Origin: Hyphomicrobiales bacterium
Lineage (GTDB): Bacteria; Pseudomonadota; Alphaproteobacteria; Rhizobiales; Xanthobacteraceae
Assembly (NCBI GenBank): GCA_003135415.1
Contig: PLBP01000015.1
Coordinates: forward strand, 7,620-71,619
Direction: 5' to 3'
Length of the DNA stretch: 64,000 bases
Part shown: in pieces, positions 17,000 through 26,734 of the stretch
Layout of the letters: the number at the start of each line of letters is the position of its first letter
Position numbering within the stretch: position 1 is the stretch's first letter
Position numbers and translations under genes: made by a program
The notes under the pieces: generated by a model
The model's database searches: none
The model's input: only the letters and a program-made list of their open reading frames with translations
Told to the model about the DNA's origin: nothing

Positions 17000-18168
17000 C
17001 AGCGCAGCCGCTCGAGAATCGAGACGTAATTCGCGACCGCGGCGCCACCCATGTTGAAAATGCCGGCAAGCCGCGCGTCCTTGATCTGCATGTCGCCGGC
17101 TTCGCCCCGCAATTGCATCGCGCTGATCGCGTGCATGGAAACGCCGGTGGCGCCGATCGGATGGCCCTTGGCCTTGAGGCCGCCGGACGGATTGACCGGA
17201 AGCTTGCCGCTCTTCTCGACGGTGCCCTCGTCGATGAGGCGCGCGCCTTGGCCGGGCTTCGCGAGCCCCATCGCCTCGTATTCAATCAGTTCCGCGATGG
17301 TGAAACAGTCATGCGTCTCGACGAAGGAAAGATCGTAGAGGTCGACGCCCGCCTGCTTCAGTGCGCGCGACCAGGCCTCGGTGCAGCCCTCGAACTTCAA
17401 AATGTCGCGCTTCGACATCGGCAGGAAGTCCTGCGCGTGCGCCGCGGCACGGAAGGCGATCAAAGGCTTGCCGAGCTTTTCTGCGGTCTCGACGTCGGTG
17501 AGCACGATCGCGGCGGCGCCGTCGGAAACGAGCGAACAATCGGTGCGCTTCAAGGGCCCGGCGACGCGCGGATTCTTGTCGCTCTCCGTGCGGCAGAATT
17601 CGTAGCCGAAATCCTTGCGTATCTGCGCGTATGGATTGGCGACGCCGTTCTTGTGGTTCTTCGCCGCGATGCGGGCAAGCGCGTCGGACTTGTCGCCGTA
17701 TTTTTGGAAATAGGAACCGGCGATTTTTCCGAACACGCCGGCGAAGCCGCCCTCGATCGTGCCGTCTTCCGGCAGGTACGATGCCTTCAAAAGATTCTTT
17801 CCGATCTCCGGCCCCGGCGTCTTGGTCATCTGCTCGACGCCGACCACGAGAACGACGCGCGCACTCTTCGCGGCGATCGCCTTCAGCCCCTGATGAACCG
17901 CGGCCGAGCCGGTCGCGCAGGCGTTCTCGACGCGCGTCGCGGGCTTGAAGCGGAAGCCAGGGTCGGTCTGCAAGACAAGTGCTGCGGTGAAGTCCTGGGC
18001 GCTGAAGCCCGCGTTGAAATGTCCGAGCACGATCTCGTCGACATCGGCGGCCTCGATGCCGGCGTCGGCGAGCGCCTCCTTGGCGACGCGGACGATCAGG
18101 CTCTCAACGCTTTCGGTATCGAGCTTGCCGAACGGCGTGTGGGCGAGGCCCACAATACAAGCAGTCAT
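16999..18168 (-). CDS. Thiolase-family acetyl-CoA acetyltransferase (SCP-x-like)
   Basis: A 389-residue thiolase of the unclassified SCP-x-like bacterial type. The nucleophilic cysteine is in TRVENACATGSAA (Cys84), with SLVSDGAAAIVLTD near residue 220, SFVETHDCFTIAELIEYEAMG near 295 and the GHPIGATGVS block near 338. It would condense or cleave acyl-CoA thioesters. The ATG at 18168 follows a weak AGGGTT-like site. No beta-oxidation genes are next to it, so its substrate is open. Confidence 0.9.
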   Translation of the reverse strand: MTACIVGLAHTPFGKLDTESVESLIVRVAKEALADAGIEAADVDEIVLGHFNAGFSAQDFTAALVLQTDPGFRFKPATRVENACATGSAAVHQGLKAIAAKSARVVLVVGVEQMTKTPGPEIGKNLLKASYLPEDGTIEGGFAGVFGKIAGSYFQKYGDKSDALARIAAKNHKNGVANPYAQIRKDFGYEFCRTESDKNPRVAGPLKRTDCSLVSDGAAAIVLTDVETAEKLGKPLIAFRAAAHAQDFLPMSKRDILKFEGCTEAWSRALKQAGVDLYDLSFVETHDCFTIAELIEYEAMGLAKPGQGARLIDEGTVEKSGKLPVNPSGGLKAKGHPIGATGVSMHAISAMQLRGEAGDMQIKDARLAGIFNMGGAAVANYVSILERLR

Positions 18169-18336
18169 GAGGGTTGCTCCGGCATGGTTACTGACGGAAT
18201 ATAAGCGCTGTACTGAGGTCCGGCGAGCCTGTTTGCCGGGGATCCGTCGGGAGGCTAGACAAAGGGTTGGATTTGGGCTCGCGCCCGCCGTAATTCCGCC
18301 CTTACCCGATTGCTATCGCTTTTTAATCCGAAGGGG

Positions 18337-19950
18337 ATGACGGGAACTCGCCGCGTGCATAGCATTTTTGGCCGTACCAGCGGATTTGTTTATCTTGGGC
18401 TAGCAGGCCTTTTGCTCTCGGCGCTCGCGCGGCCCGCGGCAGCCGGTCCCTATGTCGTCATCGACGCCGACAGTGGCCGGGTGCTCGCCCATTCTGAAGC
18501 GGGCCAGCCCTGGTATCCGGCTTCGATTACGAAGCTGATGACCACCTTCGTCGCCTTCCGTGCCATGCGCGAGGGCCGCGTGAAGCCCGACACGCTTCTC
18601 ACCGTTTCCGACAATGCCGTTGCGCAAGACCCCACCAAAATGGGCTTTCCTACCGGCACGCAAGTGAGCGTCGATAACGCGATCAAGATGCTCTTGGTGA
18701 AATCGGCGAACGACATCGCGGTCGTGCTCGCCGAAGGCATCGGGGGATCGGTGACCGAGTTCGTCGGCGAGATGAACCGCACCGCCGCCGAGCTCGGCAT
18801 GACGGCTACCCATTACAACAACCCGAACGGATTGCCCGACGAGGGCCAGATCACAAGCGCGCGCGACATGGCGGTTCTCGCCCGCGCGATTTACCGCGAG
18901 TTTCCGGAACAAGAAATGATGTTCCGCATTCCCGCGATTAAATTCGGCAAGCGCATCATCGCCAACCACAATCGATTGATCGATCATTTTGTCGGCGCTG
19001 CCGGCATGAAGACTGGCTTCATCTGCGCCTCCGGCTTCAACATCGTCGCGAGCGCAAAGCGCGGCAACAAGCGGCTGATCGCGGTCGTGCTGGGCGGTTA
19101 TTCCGGCGCACGGCGAAACGAGGATGCGGCGCGGCTTCTGGAAAAAGGTTTTTCGCCAATGGCTACGATCACCGCGGTGTTCCGGCGGGAGCCCGGCACG
19201 GTGGAATCGATTCAAAACCTCGCGGTCGCGCCGGTGAACATCCAGGCCGATATATGCGGCGGCAAGCGCAAGCGTGCGCCGTCCGAATCCGATATCGAGG
19301 ACGATACGGCGGACAATCAAGATTCGGATTCGGCAAAAGGTTCGAAGCAGCCGCTCTTTACGGATCTGCCGCCGTCGATGGATCCGATTCCGGTGTCGGT
19401 GGTCGCCTCGCCGCAAGCGCAGGCGAAGATGGCGGAAGACGGAGCCAATGGAAGAGGTAAGAGGAAGAGGAGAGGCAAGGCATCGCAGAACGAGCAACCG
19501 GCCGAGAAGCCCGCGCTCGCCAAGGTCGTGGCTCCGCAGGGAGGACCCTTCCTGCCGCTTTCGGCGCAGTCCGCCTCGACGCAAATCGCCGCGGACGCCA
19601 CGCCCGAGCATGCTTCGCCGAATCAACCGCTCGAATTCACGCCGCTCAAATCCGGCATGGCGCAATTCGCCCCGCCGGTCGTGCGTCCGAGCGCTCCGGC
19701 GCCGGCAGAGCCCGTTCGGCGGGTGGTGACGGCGGCGAACGGAGAGACAGTGCCTCCGGCCGCGTTGAAAGGACAACCGGTGCCGGAGCAGGCCGGAAAG
19801 TCGGACGCGCTTCCGCGATCGGCGCAGGCGTTCGCGCCGGAAGGCTCGCTTGTGTTTGCGCCTGCGCTCCGCGACTTGCCGGTGGATTCCGAGCCGCCCT
19901 TGCAGTTGCCGGCGATCGCCCCGCTGCCGCGGCCGCGGCCGAAACTCTGA
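18337..19950 (+). CDS. D-alanyl-D-alanine carboxypeptidase (S11) with long Pro/Ala-rich tail
   Basis: A 537-residue exported penicillin-binding protein. After a signal peptide (cleavage near AAAG, residue 36-37) the S11 domain shows SITK (Ser63, Lys66), SAN (123-125) and KTG (225-227). It trims the terminal D-alanine of peptidoglycan stems. Residues beyond about 290 form a long low-complexity tail: first acidic (ESDIEDDTADNQDSDSAKG), then a basic patch (GRGKRKRRGKASQN), then alanine/proline-rich repeats. It replaces the usual PBP5 C-terminal domain, and no clear amphipathic anchor helix is visible. Start is uncertain between the ATG at 18337 and nearby TTG/GTG codons. Confidence 0.88.
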   Translation: MTGTRRVHSIFGRTSGFVYLGLAGLLLSALARPAAAGPYVVIDADSGRVLAHSEAGQPWYPASITKLMTTFVAFRAMREGRVKPDTLLTVSDNAVAQDPTKMGFPTGTQVSVDNAIKMLLVKSANDIAVVLAEGIGGSVTEFVGEMNRTAAELGMTATHYNNPNGLPDEGQITSARDMAVLARAIYREFPEQEMMFRIPAIKFGKRIIANHNRLIDHFVGAAGMKTGFICASGFNIVASAKRGNKRLIAVVLGGYSGARRNEDAARLLEKGFSPMATITAVFRREPGTVESIQNLAVAPVNIQADICGGKRKRAPSESDIEDDTADNQDSDSAKGSKQPLFTDLPPSMDPIPVSVVASPQAQAKMAEDGANGRGKRKRRGKASQNEQPAEKPALAKVVAPQGGPFLPLSAQSASTQIAADATPEHASPNQPLEFTPLKSGMAQFAPPVVRPSAPAPAEPVRRVVTAANGETVPPAALKGQPVPEQAGKSDALPRSAQAFAPEGSLVFAPALRDLPVDSEPPLQLPAIAPLPRPRPKL

Positions 19951-19954
19951 ACCG

Positions 19955-21091
<1,137 letters not shown>

Positions 21092-21178
21092 GCGCTGTCG
21101 TGCACGCATTCGAGCCGGCGCGATCAGGCTCTGACCGCGAACGCTGGTTTTTTCCCGCGCACACGTCATAAAGAAGCG

Positions 21179-21727
21179 ATGATGAAGATCGAAACGCCGA
21201 AACAAGTGCTCTCCTTCTGGAAGAAGGCGGGGCCGAAGCGCTGGTTCAAATCCGACCCGGAATTCGACCATACGATCCTGGACAAATTCCTCGTCACGCA
21301 TCAGGCGGCCGGGCTCGGCAAGCTCGCGAGCTGGGAAGAAGAGGCTTCGAGCGCGCTCGCGCTCGTCATCGTGCTCGATCAGTTTCCGCGCAACATGTTT
21401 CGCGGCACCGCGCGCGCCTTCTCCACCGACGCGCTGGCACTTGCCGCGGCGAAGCGGGCGATTGAGCACGGCTTCGACCGTAAAATTAAATTGCCCGAAC
21501 GATCGTTTCTTTATCTTCCCTTCGAGCACAGCGAAAACCTTGCCGATCAGGAAACTTCGCTCAAGCTTTACGAGGCGACGAAGGACAAAGAGTTGGTTCG
21601 CTGGGCAAAGCTCCATCACGACACCATCCAGCGCTTCGGACGCTTTCCGCACCGGAACGAAATCCTCGGGCGGGTGTCGACGCCGGAGGAAATCGCCTTT
21701 CTCGACGAGGGCGGCTTTCGGTCGTGA
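21179..21727 (+). CDS. DUF924-family protein
   Basis: A 182-residue alpha-helical protein with the DUF924 pattern: VLSFWKKAGPKRWFKSDPEFD, LALVIVLDQFPRNMFRGTARAFSTD, RSFLYLPFEHSENLADQETS and FGRFPHRNEILGRVSTPEE. The family has a tetratricopeptide-like helical fold and no established function. It starts with tandem ATG codons at 21179. It is followed by the flippase gene after about 70 bases, without evidence of a functional link. Confidence 0.9.
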   Translation: MMKIETPKQVLSFWKKAGPKRWFKSDPEFDHTILDKFLVTHQAAGLGKLASWEEEASSALALVIVLDQFPRNMFRGTARAFSTDALALAAAKRAIEHGFDRKIKLPERSFLYLPFEHSENLADQETSLKLYEATKDKELVRWAKLHHDTIQRFGRFPHRNEILGRVSTPEEIAFLDEGGFRS

Positions 21728-21800
21728 CGTTCGGTTAACCATCCCGCTCATTCCGAACCGTTTTTTAAGCCGCGCCCCGTAAAACGCTGCATGCCGCCGG

Positions 21801-23198
21801 TTGCGGCCGGAGCGTTCATTGTCCATCTCGGGATCGAGCGGGAGCGGGTTGCGCAGCCTGCGCATCGGTGTGGGAGGATGGATCGCGCGCGCTAGAGCGC
21901 TGTTTTCCGATCAAAGCCATTATTCGATCGCGCGCCGCGTCGCGGGTTCGACCTTTCTCATGCGGGTCGCAAGCGCGGCTCTTGCTTACGGGTCACAAAT
22001 TTTGTTCGCGCGCTGGATGGGCCGCTTCGAGTTCGGTCTTTATGTCTATGTGTGGACCTGGATTCTGTTGCTCGGCAGCTTCGTTCCGCTCGGAATTTCC
22101 ACTACGGCGCAACGCTTCATTCCGGAATATAGCAGGCGCGGCGAGTTCGATCGTTTGCGCGGGTTTTTGTTCGGAAGCCGCTTGCTGCCGATCGGCCTCG
22201 GCGTCCTGGTCGCGGTTTTAGGTGCTGCCGCCGTCTATGCATTCGGCGATCGGGTTCCATCCTATTATCTCGCGCCGCTCTTGCTCGTCTCTTTTTGTCT
22301 TCCGATTCATGGCGTGAGCGATGTCAATAGCGGCATCGCCCGCTCCTATAACTGGACCAATATTGCCGTCGTTCCGGCTTATCTCCTGCGGCCGGCGCTT
22401 CTGCTCGGCGGCATGGCGGCGGTCTATTTCGCGGGCGTTTCTCCTTCGGCCGTCGTCGCGATGATGCTCGCCGCCGCGGTCTATTGGACGACGACGGCGG
22501 GACAATCGTTTGTACTCGACCGCAAGCTGCGGAATGAAATTGCCGCGGGGCCGCGCCGCTACGATTTCACCCTTTGGCTCGGCACGGCGCTCCCCATCTT
22601 CCTGGTCGAGAGCTTCTATTTTCTGCTCGCTTACACCGACGTGCTGGTGCTCGACCTGTTCGCCGGTCCCGAGGACGTTGCGGTCTACTACGCCGCGACC
22701 AAGACGCTCGCGATCGTCGCCTTCGTCTATTTCTCGGTGTCGGCGGCGACGGCTCACCGGTTCAGCGAATATCACGCCAGCGGCGCGCGCGAGCGGCTCG
22801 ATGCGTTTCTCGCCGACGCGGTGCGGTGGACTTTCTGGCCGTCGCTCGCGATCACAGCTTGCTTTCTTGTCTTCGGCAAGCCGCTACTCAACCTTTTCGG
22901 CGCCGGCTTCGATCACGGCTATCCGTGGATGTTCGTGCTCGCGATCGGGCTGATGGCGCGCGCCTCGGTCGGCCCGGTCGAGCGGCTCCTCAACATGGTC
23001 GGCGAACAGCGTGTTTGCGCCGCCATCTATGCGGGCGCCTTCGCCATCAACCTTCTTTTTTGCTTCCTGCTCATTCCGAGGATCGGTCCGATCGGCGCCG
23101 CGATCGCGATTGCGAGTGCCATGGTGGTGGAATCGGCTCTTCTCTATTTCGTCGCCAAATACCGGCTGGGCATTCATGTCTTCATCTGGCGCCGTTGA
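21801..23198 (+). CDS. Polysaccharide/oligosaccharide flippase (MOP superfamily)
   Basis: A membrane protein of up to 465 residues with 12-14 hydrophobic segments, typical of Wzx-like lipid-linked oligosaccharide flippases: LFARWMGRFEFGLYVYVWTWILLLG, GIARSYNWTN, LDLFAGPEDVAVYYAATKTLA and RLLNMVGEQRVCAAIY. It overlaps the next gene (an acetyltransferase) by 23 bases, so the two are translationally linked. The start is uncertain: TTG at 21801 or 21819, or GTG at 21870. A close paralogue at 57960-59369 shares many of these blocks and the same downstream partner. Confidence 0.85.
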   Translation: MRPERSLSISGSSGSGLRSLRIGVGGWIARARALFSDQSHYSIARRVAGSTFLMRVASAALAYGSQILFARWMGRFEFGLYVYVWTWILLLGSFVPLGISTTAQRFIPEYSRRGEFDRLRGFLFGSRLLPIGLGVLVAVLGAAAVYAFGDRVPSYYLAPLLLVSFCLPIHGVSDVNSGIARSYNWTNIAVVPAYLLRPALLLGGMAAVYFAGVSPSAVVAMMLAAAVYWTTTAGQSFVLDRKLRNEIAAGPRRYDFTLWLGTALPIFLVESFYFLLAYTDVLVLDLFAGPEDVAVYYAATKTLAIVAFVYFSVSAATAHRFSEYHASGARERLDAFLADAVRWTFWPSLAITACFLVFGKPLLNLFGAGFDHGYPWMFVLAIGLMARASVGPVERLLNMVGEQRVCAAIYAGAFAINLLFCFLLIPRIGPIGAAIAIASAMVVESALLYFVAKYRLGIHVFIWRR

Positions 23199-24462
23199 GC
23201 GCGAAGTGCGTGCGCGTCCCGAGCGAAGGGCGCCGATCGCGGCACCCCCGCTTGCGCCGGGCATGGTGCCCGAGCTTTCGCTCACGGCCGAGTGGAAGGT
23301 GCTTGCCGATCTCGACGCGGCCGATATCGAGGCCTGGCGGGGCCTCGTCGCGCGCGCACTTGAGCCAAACGTTTTTTTGGAGCCTTCCTTCGCGCTCGCA
23401 GCCACAAAGCACCTCGCGGGCGGGCGGAGTGTCGGTGCGCTTCTGATCCGTGACGGCGCGCGTCTTATGGGGCTGGTGCCGGGACGGATCGAAGGCTTGG
23501 CAGCTGGAAGGTTGGTCGCGACCTTTGTCGGCTGGACACATGCTTTCGCGCCGCTTTCGACGCCGCTCCTCGACCGTGAAGCGGCGATAGAAGTCGTGGG
23601 CTCCGTCCTGCAAGCGCTTCCCACGCTTCCCGGCGGCCCGCGACTTATTCTCTATCCGTTCGTGAATGAAGACGGCGCGGTTGCGCGGCTCTGCGCCGGC
23701 GAACTCGCGCGCAAGGGAATTCCCGTTTCGCGCTTCGATCCGCACGAGCGTGCGATGCTTCGCCCGGCTGCCGATCTCGGGTTTACCCGAGATCGGCAAT
23801 CAATACCCAAGTCGGCTAAAGCCGACTTGGGTGGCAGTCATCCGCTCGCGTCGATCTCCGGCGGCCGCCTGAAGGAGTTGCGGCGCCAGCGCCGCCGGCT
23901 AGGCGAGCTGGGCGTTCTCGTTCACAGGCGCATAACGCAAGCGCCGGAAATAGGAGCCGAGATCGAGGCTTATCTTGCACTCGAGGCCCGCGGCTGGAAG
24001 GGAAAAACGGGTGGTACCGATCGATCACAAGCGGCGGCCTATGCGTTTTTGCGAACCGCGGTTCTCGCATTGGCGGCGGAAGGAAAGGCGCGGATCGATC
24101 TTCTGGAGCTGGAATTGAAACCGGTCGCCGTCGCGATCACGCTTTTCTCCGGCGGCCGCGCGTGGTTCTGGAAAATCGCCTATGACGAGGATTACGCCCG
24201 CTTCTCTCCCGCCGTGCAGCTCGCGCTCGATCTGACCGAGGATTTCGGCAGCGATACGGAAATCTCGCTGGTCGACTCCTGCGCCATCGCCGGCCATCCG
24301 ATGATCGATCATCTGTGGAGCGAAAGGCTTTCGATCGCCGATTGGATGATGCCGCTCGCGAATACCTACGCTACCGCGCTTGCAACCGCGATTGCCGCGA
24401 AAAAAATCCGCCGGGTCGCGATCAAGGGGCTGCGCGCCGTTCGAAAAATCGTGCGGGTTTAA
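23176..24462 (+). CDS. GNAT/CelD-BcsL-type acetyltransferase, with in-frame palindromic insert
   Basis: A 428-residue soluble protein of the FemAB/CelD-like acyltransferase group: residues 50-190 form a first GNAT-like lobe, and GRLKELRRQRRRLGEL, LALEARGWKGKTGG and GGRAWFWKIAYDEDYARFSPAVQLALDLTEDF mark the second. Such proteins modify surface polysaccharides, often with acetyl or aminoacyl groups. The ATG at 23176 lies inside the flippase gene. About residues 198-219 are encoded by two back-to-back perfect DNA hairpins (23769-23832) that look inserted in frame between LRPAAD and SHPLASISGG. Confidence 0.8.
   Translation: MSSSGAVEREVRARPERRAPIAAPPLAPGMVPELSLTAEWKVLADLDAADIEAWRGLVARALEPNVFLEPSFALAATKHLAGGRSVGALLIRDGARLMGLVPGRIEGLAAGRLVATFVGWTHAFAPLSTPLLDREAAIEVVGSVLQALPTLPGGPRLILYPFVNEDGAVARLCAGELARKGIPVSRFDPHERAMLRPAADLGFTRDRQSIPKSAKADLGGSHPLASISGGRLKELRRQRRRLGELGVLVHRRITQAPEIGAEIEAYLALEARGWKGKTGGTDRSQAAAYAFLRTAVLALAAEGKARIDLLELELKPVAVAITLFSGGRAWFWKIAYDEDYARFSPAVQLALDLTEDFGSDTEISLVDSCAIAGHPMIDHLWSERLSIADWMMPLANTYATALATAIAAKKIRRVAIKGLRAVRKIVRV
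23769..23832. repeat. Two perfect hairpins inside a coding region (RPE-like insert)
   Basis: TGCCGATCTCGGGT (23769-23782), loop TT, ACCCGAGATCGGCA (23785-23798) is a perfect 14-bp hairpin. Six bases later comes ACCCAAGTCGGCT (23805-23817), loop AA, AGCCGACTTGGGT (23820-23832), a perfect 13-bp hairpin. Both lie within the acetyltransferase reading frame, which stays open through them. Intergenic palindromes are common in these genomes; in-frame coding copies recall the Rickettsia palindromic elements. Confidence 0.8.
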
Positions 24463-24468
24463 CGCTGG

Positions 24469-24515
24469 AGCATGATCTTTTCCGAAAACCGGTTCCCACT
24501 TTTCGGGATCCTACT
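24469..24515. repeat. REP-like palindrome, short copy
   Basis: A 47-base copy with ends AGCATGATC and GATCCTACT, slightly degraded at the right end, and the same inner TTTTCCGAAAA ... TTTTCGG symmetry as 16953-16999. It lies between the convergent acetyltransferase and acyl-CoA synthetase genes and abuts the latter's stop codon. Confidence 0.8.
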
Positions 24516-26123
24516 CTAGGCTTTTTCGCGCAACAGCCGCCGGATCACCTTGCCGGTGGTGGTCATCGGCATCTCGCTGACGAAGACGACTTCGCGCGGA
24601 TATTCGTGTGCCGAGAGCCGGGTGCGAACGAAATCCTGAATCTCGACCGCGAGCGCGTTCGAGCCCGTATAACCCGGCTTCAACTGCACGAAAGCCTTGA
24701 CAATCTCGGTGCGCACCGGGTCGGGCTTGCCGATGGCGGCAGCGAGCGCCACCGCCGGATGGCGGATCAGGCAATCCTCGATCTCGCCCGGCCCGATGCG
24801 GTAGCCCGCCGAGGTAATCACATCGTCGTCGCGTCCGACGAAACGCACATAACCCTCATAGTCGGCGACGCCCTGGTCGCCGGTCGTCATCCAATCGCCG
24901 ATGAATTTGTCACGCGTCGCGTCCGGCCGCTTCCAATATTCGAGGAACATCACCGGATCCGGTCGCTTCACCGCGATCTGGCCAAGTTCGCCCGGCTCGC
25001 AAATGCCGCCGTCCGGCCGGATTACCGCGACCGTGTGACCCGGCACGGGCTTCCCGATCGCACCGGCTTTGCTGACGCCGATCGCCGCCGCGGACGAGAG
25101 CACGAGGTTGCATTCGGTCTGGCCGTAGAATTCGTTGATGGTGAGCCCGAGTGTCTCCCGCCCCCAGGCATAGGTTTCTTCGCCGAGCGATTCGCCGCCC
25201 GAGCCCAGCGTGCGGAGCCGGAGTTTTTCCCGCGGCTTGGCCGCCGAGCGCAGCATGCGGAGCGCCGTCGGCGGGATGAAGGCGTTGCGGACTTCGGCAT
25301 CGGCCATCAGCGCGAAGGCTTCCTGCGGATCGAACTTGTCGAACTTTTTCGCCACCACCGGCACGCCGAGCGAGAGCGCGGGTAAGAGCACATCGAGCAG
25401 GCCGCCGGCCCAGGCCCAGTCGGCGGGTGTCCACATGCGATCGCCGGGCTGCGGCATGAATTCGTGCGGTAGCTCCACCCCCGGCAGGTGTCCGAGCAGC
25501 ACGCGGTGGCCGTGCAGCGCACCCTTGGGCGGCCCGGTGGTGCCAGACGTATAGATCATCATGGCCGGATCGTCCGGCGACGTCTCGACCGGCGTGAAGG
25601 AAGAAGACGCCCGCGCGAGCGTTTCGTGGAATCCGAGCGCGCCGTCCGCGGCGCCATCGATCGAAAGCACGAGCTTCAATTCAGGAAGCTTGCCGCGGAT
25701 TTCAGCGAGCTTGGCGAGACCGGCAGCGTTGGTGATCACGGCGCGAGCATCGGAATTCTCGAGCCGGTAAACCAACGCCTCGACGCCGAACAGGATCGCG
25801 AGCGGCAGCGCCACGGAGCCCAGTTTATAGATCGCAAGATGCGAGATCGCGGTTTCCGTCGCCTGCGGCAGGATGATCGCGACGCGGTCGCCGCGCTTCA
25901 CGCCGTTCGCTTTGAGCGCATTGGCAAGCCGGTTCGAATCCTCCATCAGCCGTCCGTAACTGACGGTCTCAAACCCTTTGGGTTGCTTGACGAGGAGCGC
26001 AAGGCGATCGGGCTCTTTCACCGCCCATTTATCGCAAGCATCGATGCCGATGTTGTAGCGCGCCGGAATTTGCCAGCGGAAAGCCGCCACGAGTTTATCG
26101 TAGTCGCGAATTTGCGGCAGCAT
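24516..26123 (-). CDS. AMP-dependent acyl-CoA synthetase
   Basis: A 535-residue adenylate-forming enzyme. Core motifs are MIYTSGTTGPPKGALHGHR (A3, near residue 188), NEFYGQTECN (near 330), WMTTGDQGVADYEGYVRFVGRDDDVITSAGYRIGPGEIE (A7-A8, near 420-460) and the catalytic lysine in PMTTTGKVIRRLLREKA at the C-terminus. Sequence flavour is that of the acetyl-CoA synthetase/medium-chain acyl-CoA ligase group. The CAP-domain gene ends upstream only 13 bases from the start, so both may share a transcript. Confidence 0.92.
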   Translation of the reverse strand: MLPQIRDYDKLVAAFRWQIPARYNIGIDACDKWAVKEPDRLALLVKQPKGFETVSYGRLMEDSNRLANALKANGVKRGDRVAIILPQATETAISHLAIYKLGSVALPLAILFGVEALVYRLENSDARAVITNAAGLAKLAEIRGKLPELKLVLSIDGAADGALGFHETLARASSSFTPVETSPDDPAMMIYTSGTTGPPKGALHGHRVLLGHLPGVELPHEFMPQPGDRMWTPADWAWAGGLLDVLLPALSLGVPVVAKKFDKFDPQEAFALMADAEVRNAFIPPTALRMLRSAAKPREKLRLRTLGSGGESLGEETYAWGRETLGLTINEFYGQTECNLVLSSAAAIGVSKAGAIGKPVPGHTVAVIRPDGGICEPGELGQIAVKRPDPVMFLEYWKRPDATRDKFIGDWMTTGDQGVADYEGYVRFVGRDDDVITSAGYRIGPGEIEDCLIRHPAVALAAAIGKPDPVRTEIVKAFVQLKPGYTGSNALAVEIQDFVRTRLSAHEYPREVVFVSEMPMTTTGKVIRRLLREKA

Positions 26124-26135
26124 TCGGCGATCGCG

Positions 26136-26651
26136 CTATCGCTCGTCGGGCTGGGCGAGCACGAGCGCCCAATAGACCCTGTATTTCGACTTTGGCGCGT
26201 AGGCGGTCCCGATTCCGATTTTCGTGACGGCCGGCATCAGCATGTTTTTGTTGTGGGGAGGAGAATCGCGCCAACCGGAAAAGGCCTCGGCGAGCGTTTG
26301 ATAGCCCGCGCCGACGTTTTCCGCCGCTACCTTTGCGTTGTAGCTCACCGCCTGCAGCCGTTGCTTCAGGCCGCGGCCGCCCGGGTCGTGCGTCACCTTG
26401 TCGATCTTGGCCATGGCGCGCGCGTGGTCCTCGGCCATCCGGGTTAGGCTCGGATCGACCTCCACCGCAGCAAGACCGTTCAAGCGGCGATAATCCGAGA
26501 TCATCGAAGCGGCCACGGCGGGATTTACCGCGGCGGTGGGAGAAGCAAGATTGTCGTAAAAGGCCGGGCTTTTGGTATCCATTTCGGTGCCGCAACCCGC
26601 GACCAGAAAGGCAAGAACAAAAAGCGGCAGGCTTCGCAGCAACAAAGTCAT
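26136..26651 (-). CDS. CAP-domain (SCP/PR-1-like) lipoprotein
   Basis: A 171-residue exported protein. The first 20 residues form a lipoprotein signal (LLLRSLPLFVLAFLVAGC, lipobox VAGC, Cys about 20). The CAP domain follows: ISDYRRLNGLAAVEVDPSLTRMAEDHARAMAKIDKVTHD, AAENVGAGYQTLAEAFSGWRDSPPHNKNMLMPAVTKIGIGTAYAPKSKYRVYWALVLA. The CAP-cavity histidines are present (THD and PPHNKN). Bacterial CAP proteins are often envelope-associated; activity is unknown. The ATG at 26651 gives the clean signal peptide; the longer frame upstream overlaps the MscS gene. Confidence 0.9.
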   Translation of the reverse strand: MTLLLRSLPLFVLAFLVAGCGTEMDTKSPAFYDNLASPTAAVNPAVAASMISDYRRLNGLAAVEVDPSLTRMAEDHARAMAKIDKVTHDPGGRGLKQRLQAVSYNAKVAAENVGAGYQTLAEAFSGWRDSPPHNKNMLMPAVTKIGIGTAYAPKSKYRVYWALVLAQPDER

Positions 26652-26734
26652 GGCGGTGTTCCAGCCTTGCGATCGCCCTGTTTGCGACGAGGGAAAGGCG
26701 GAAGCAAGACCATTCATTCGGCGCACCCGCCCGT

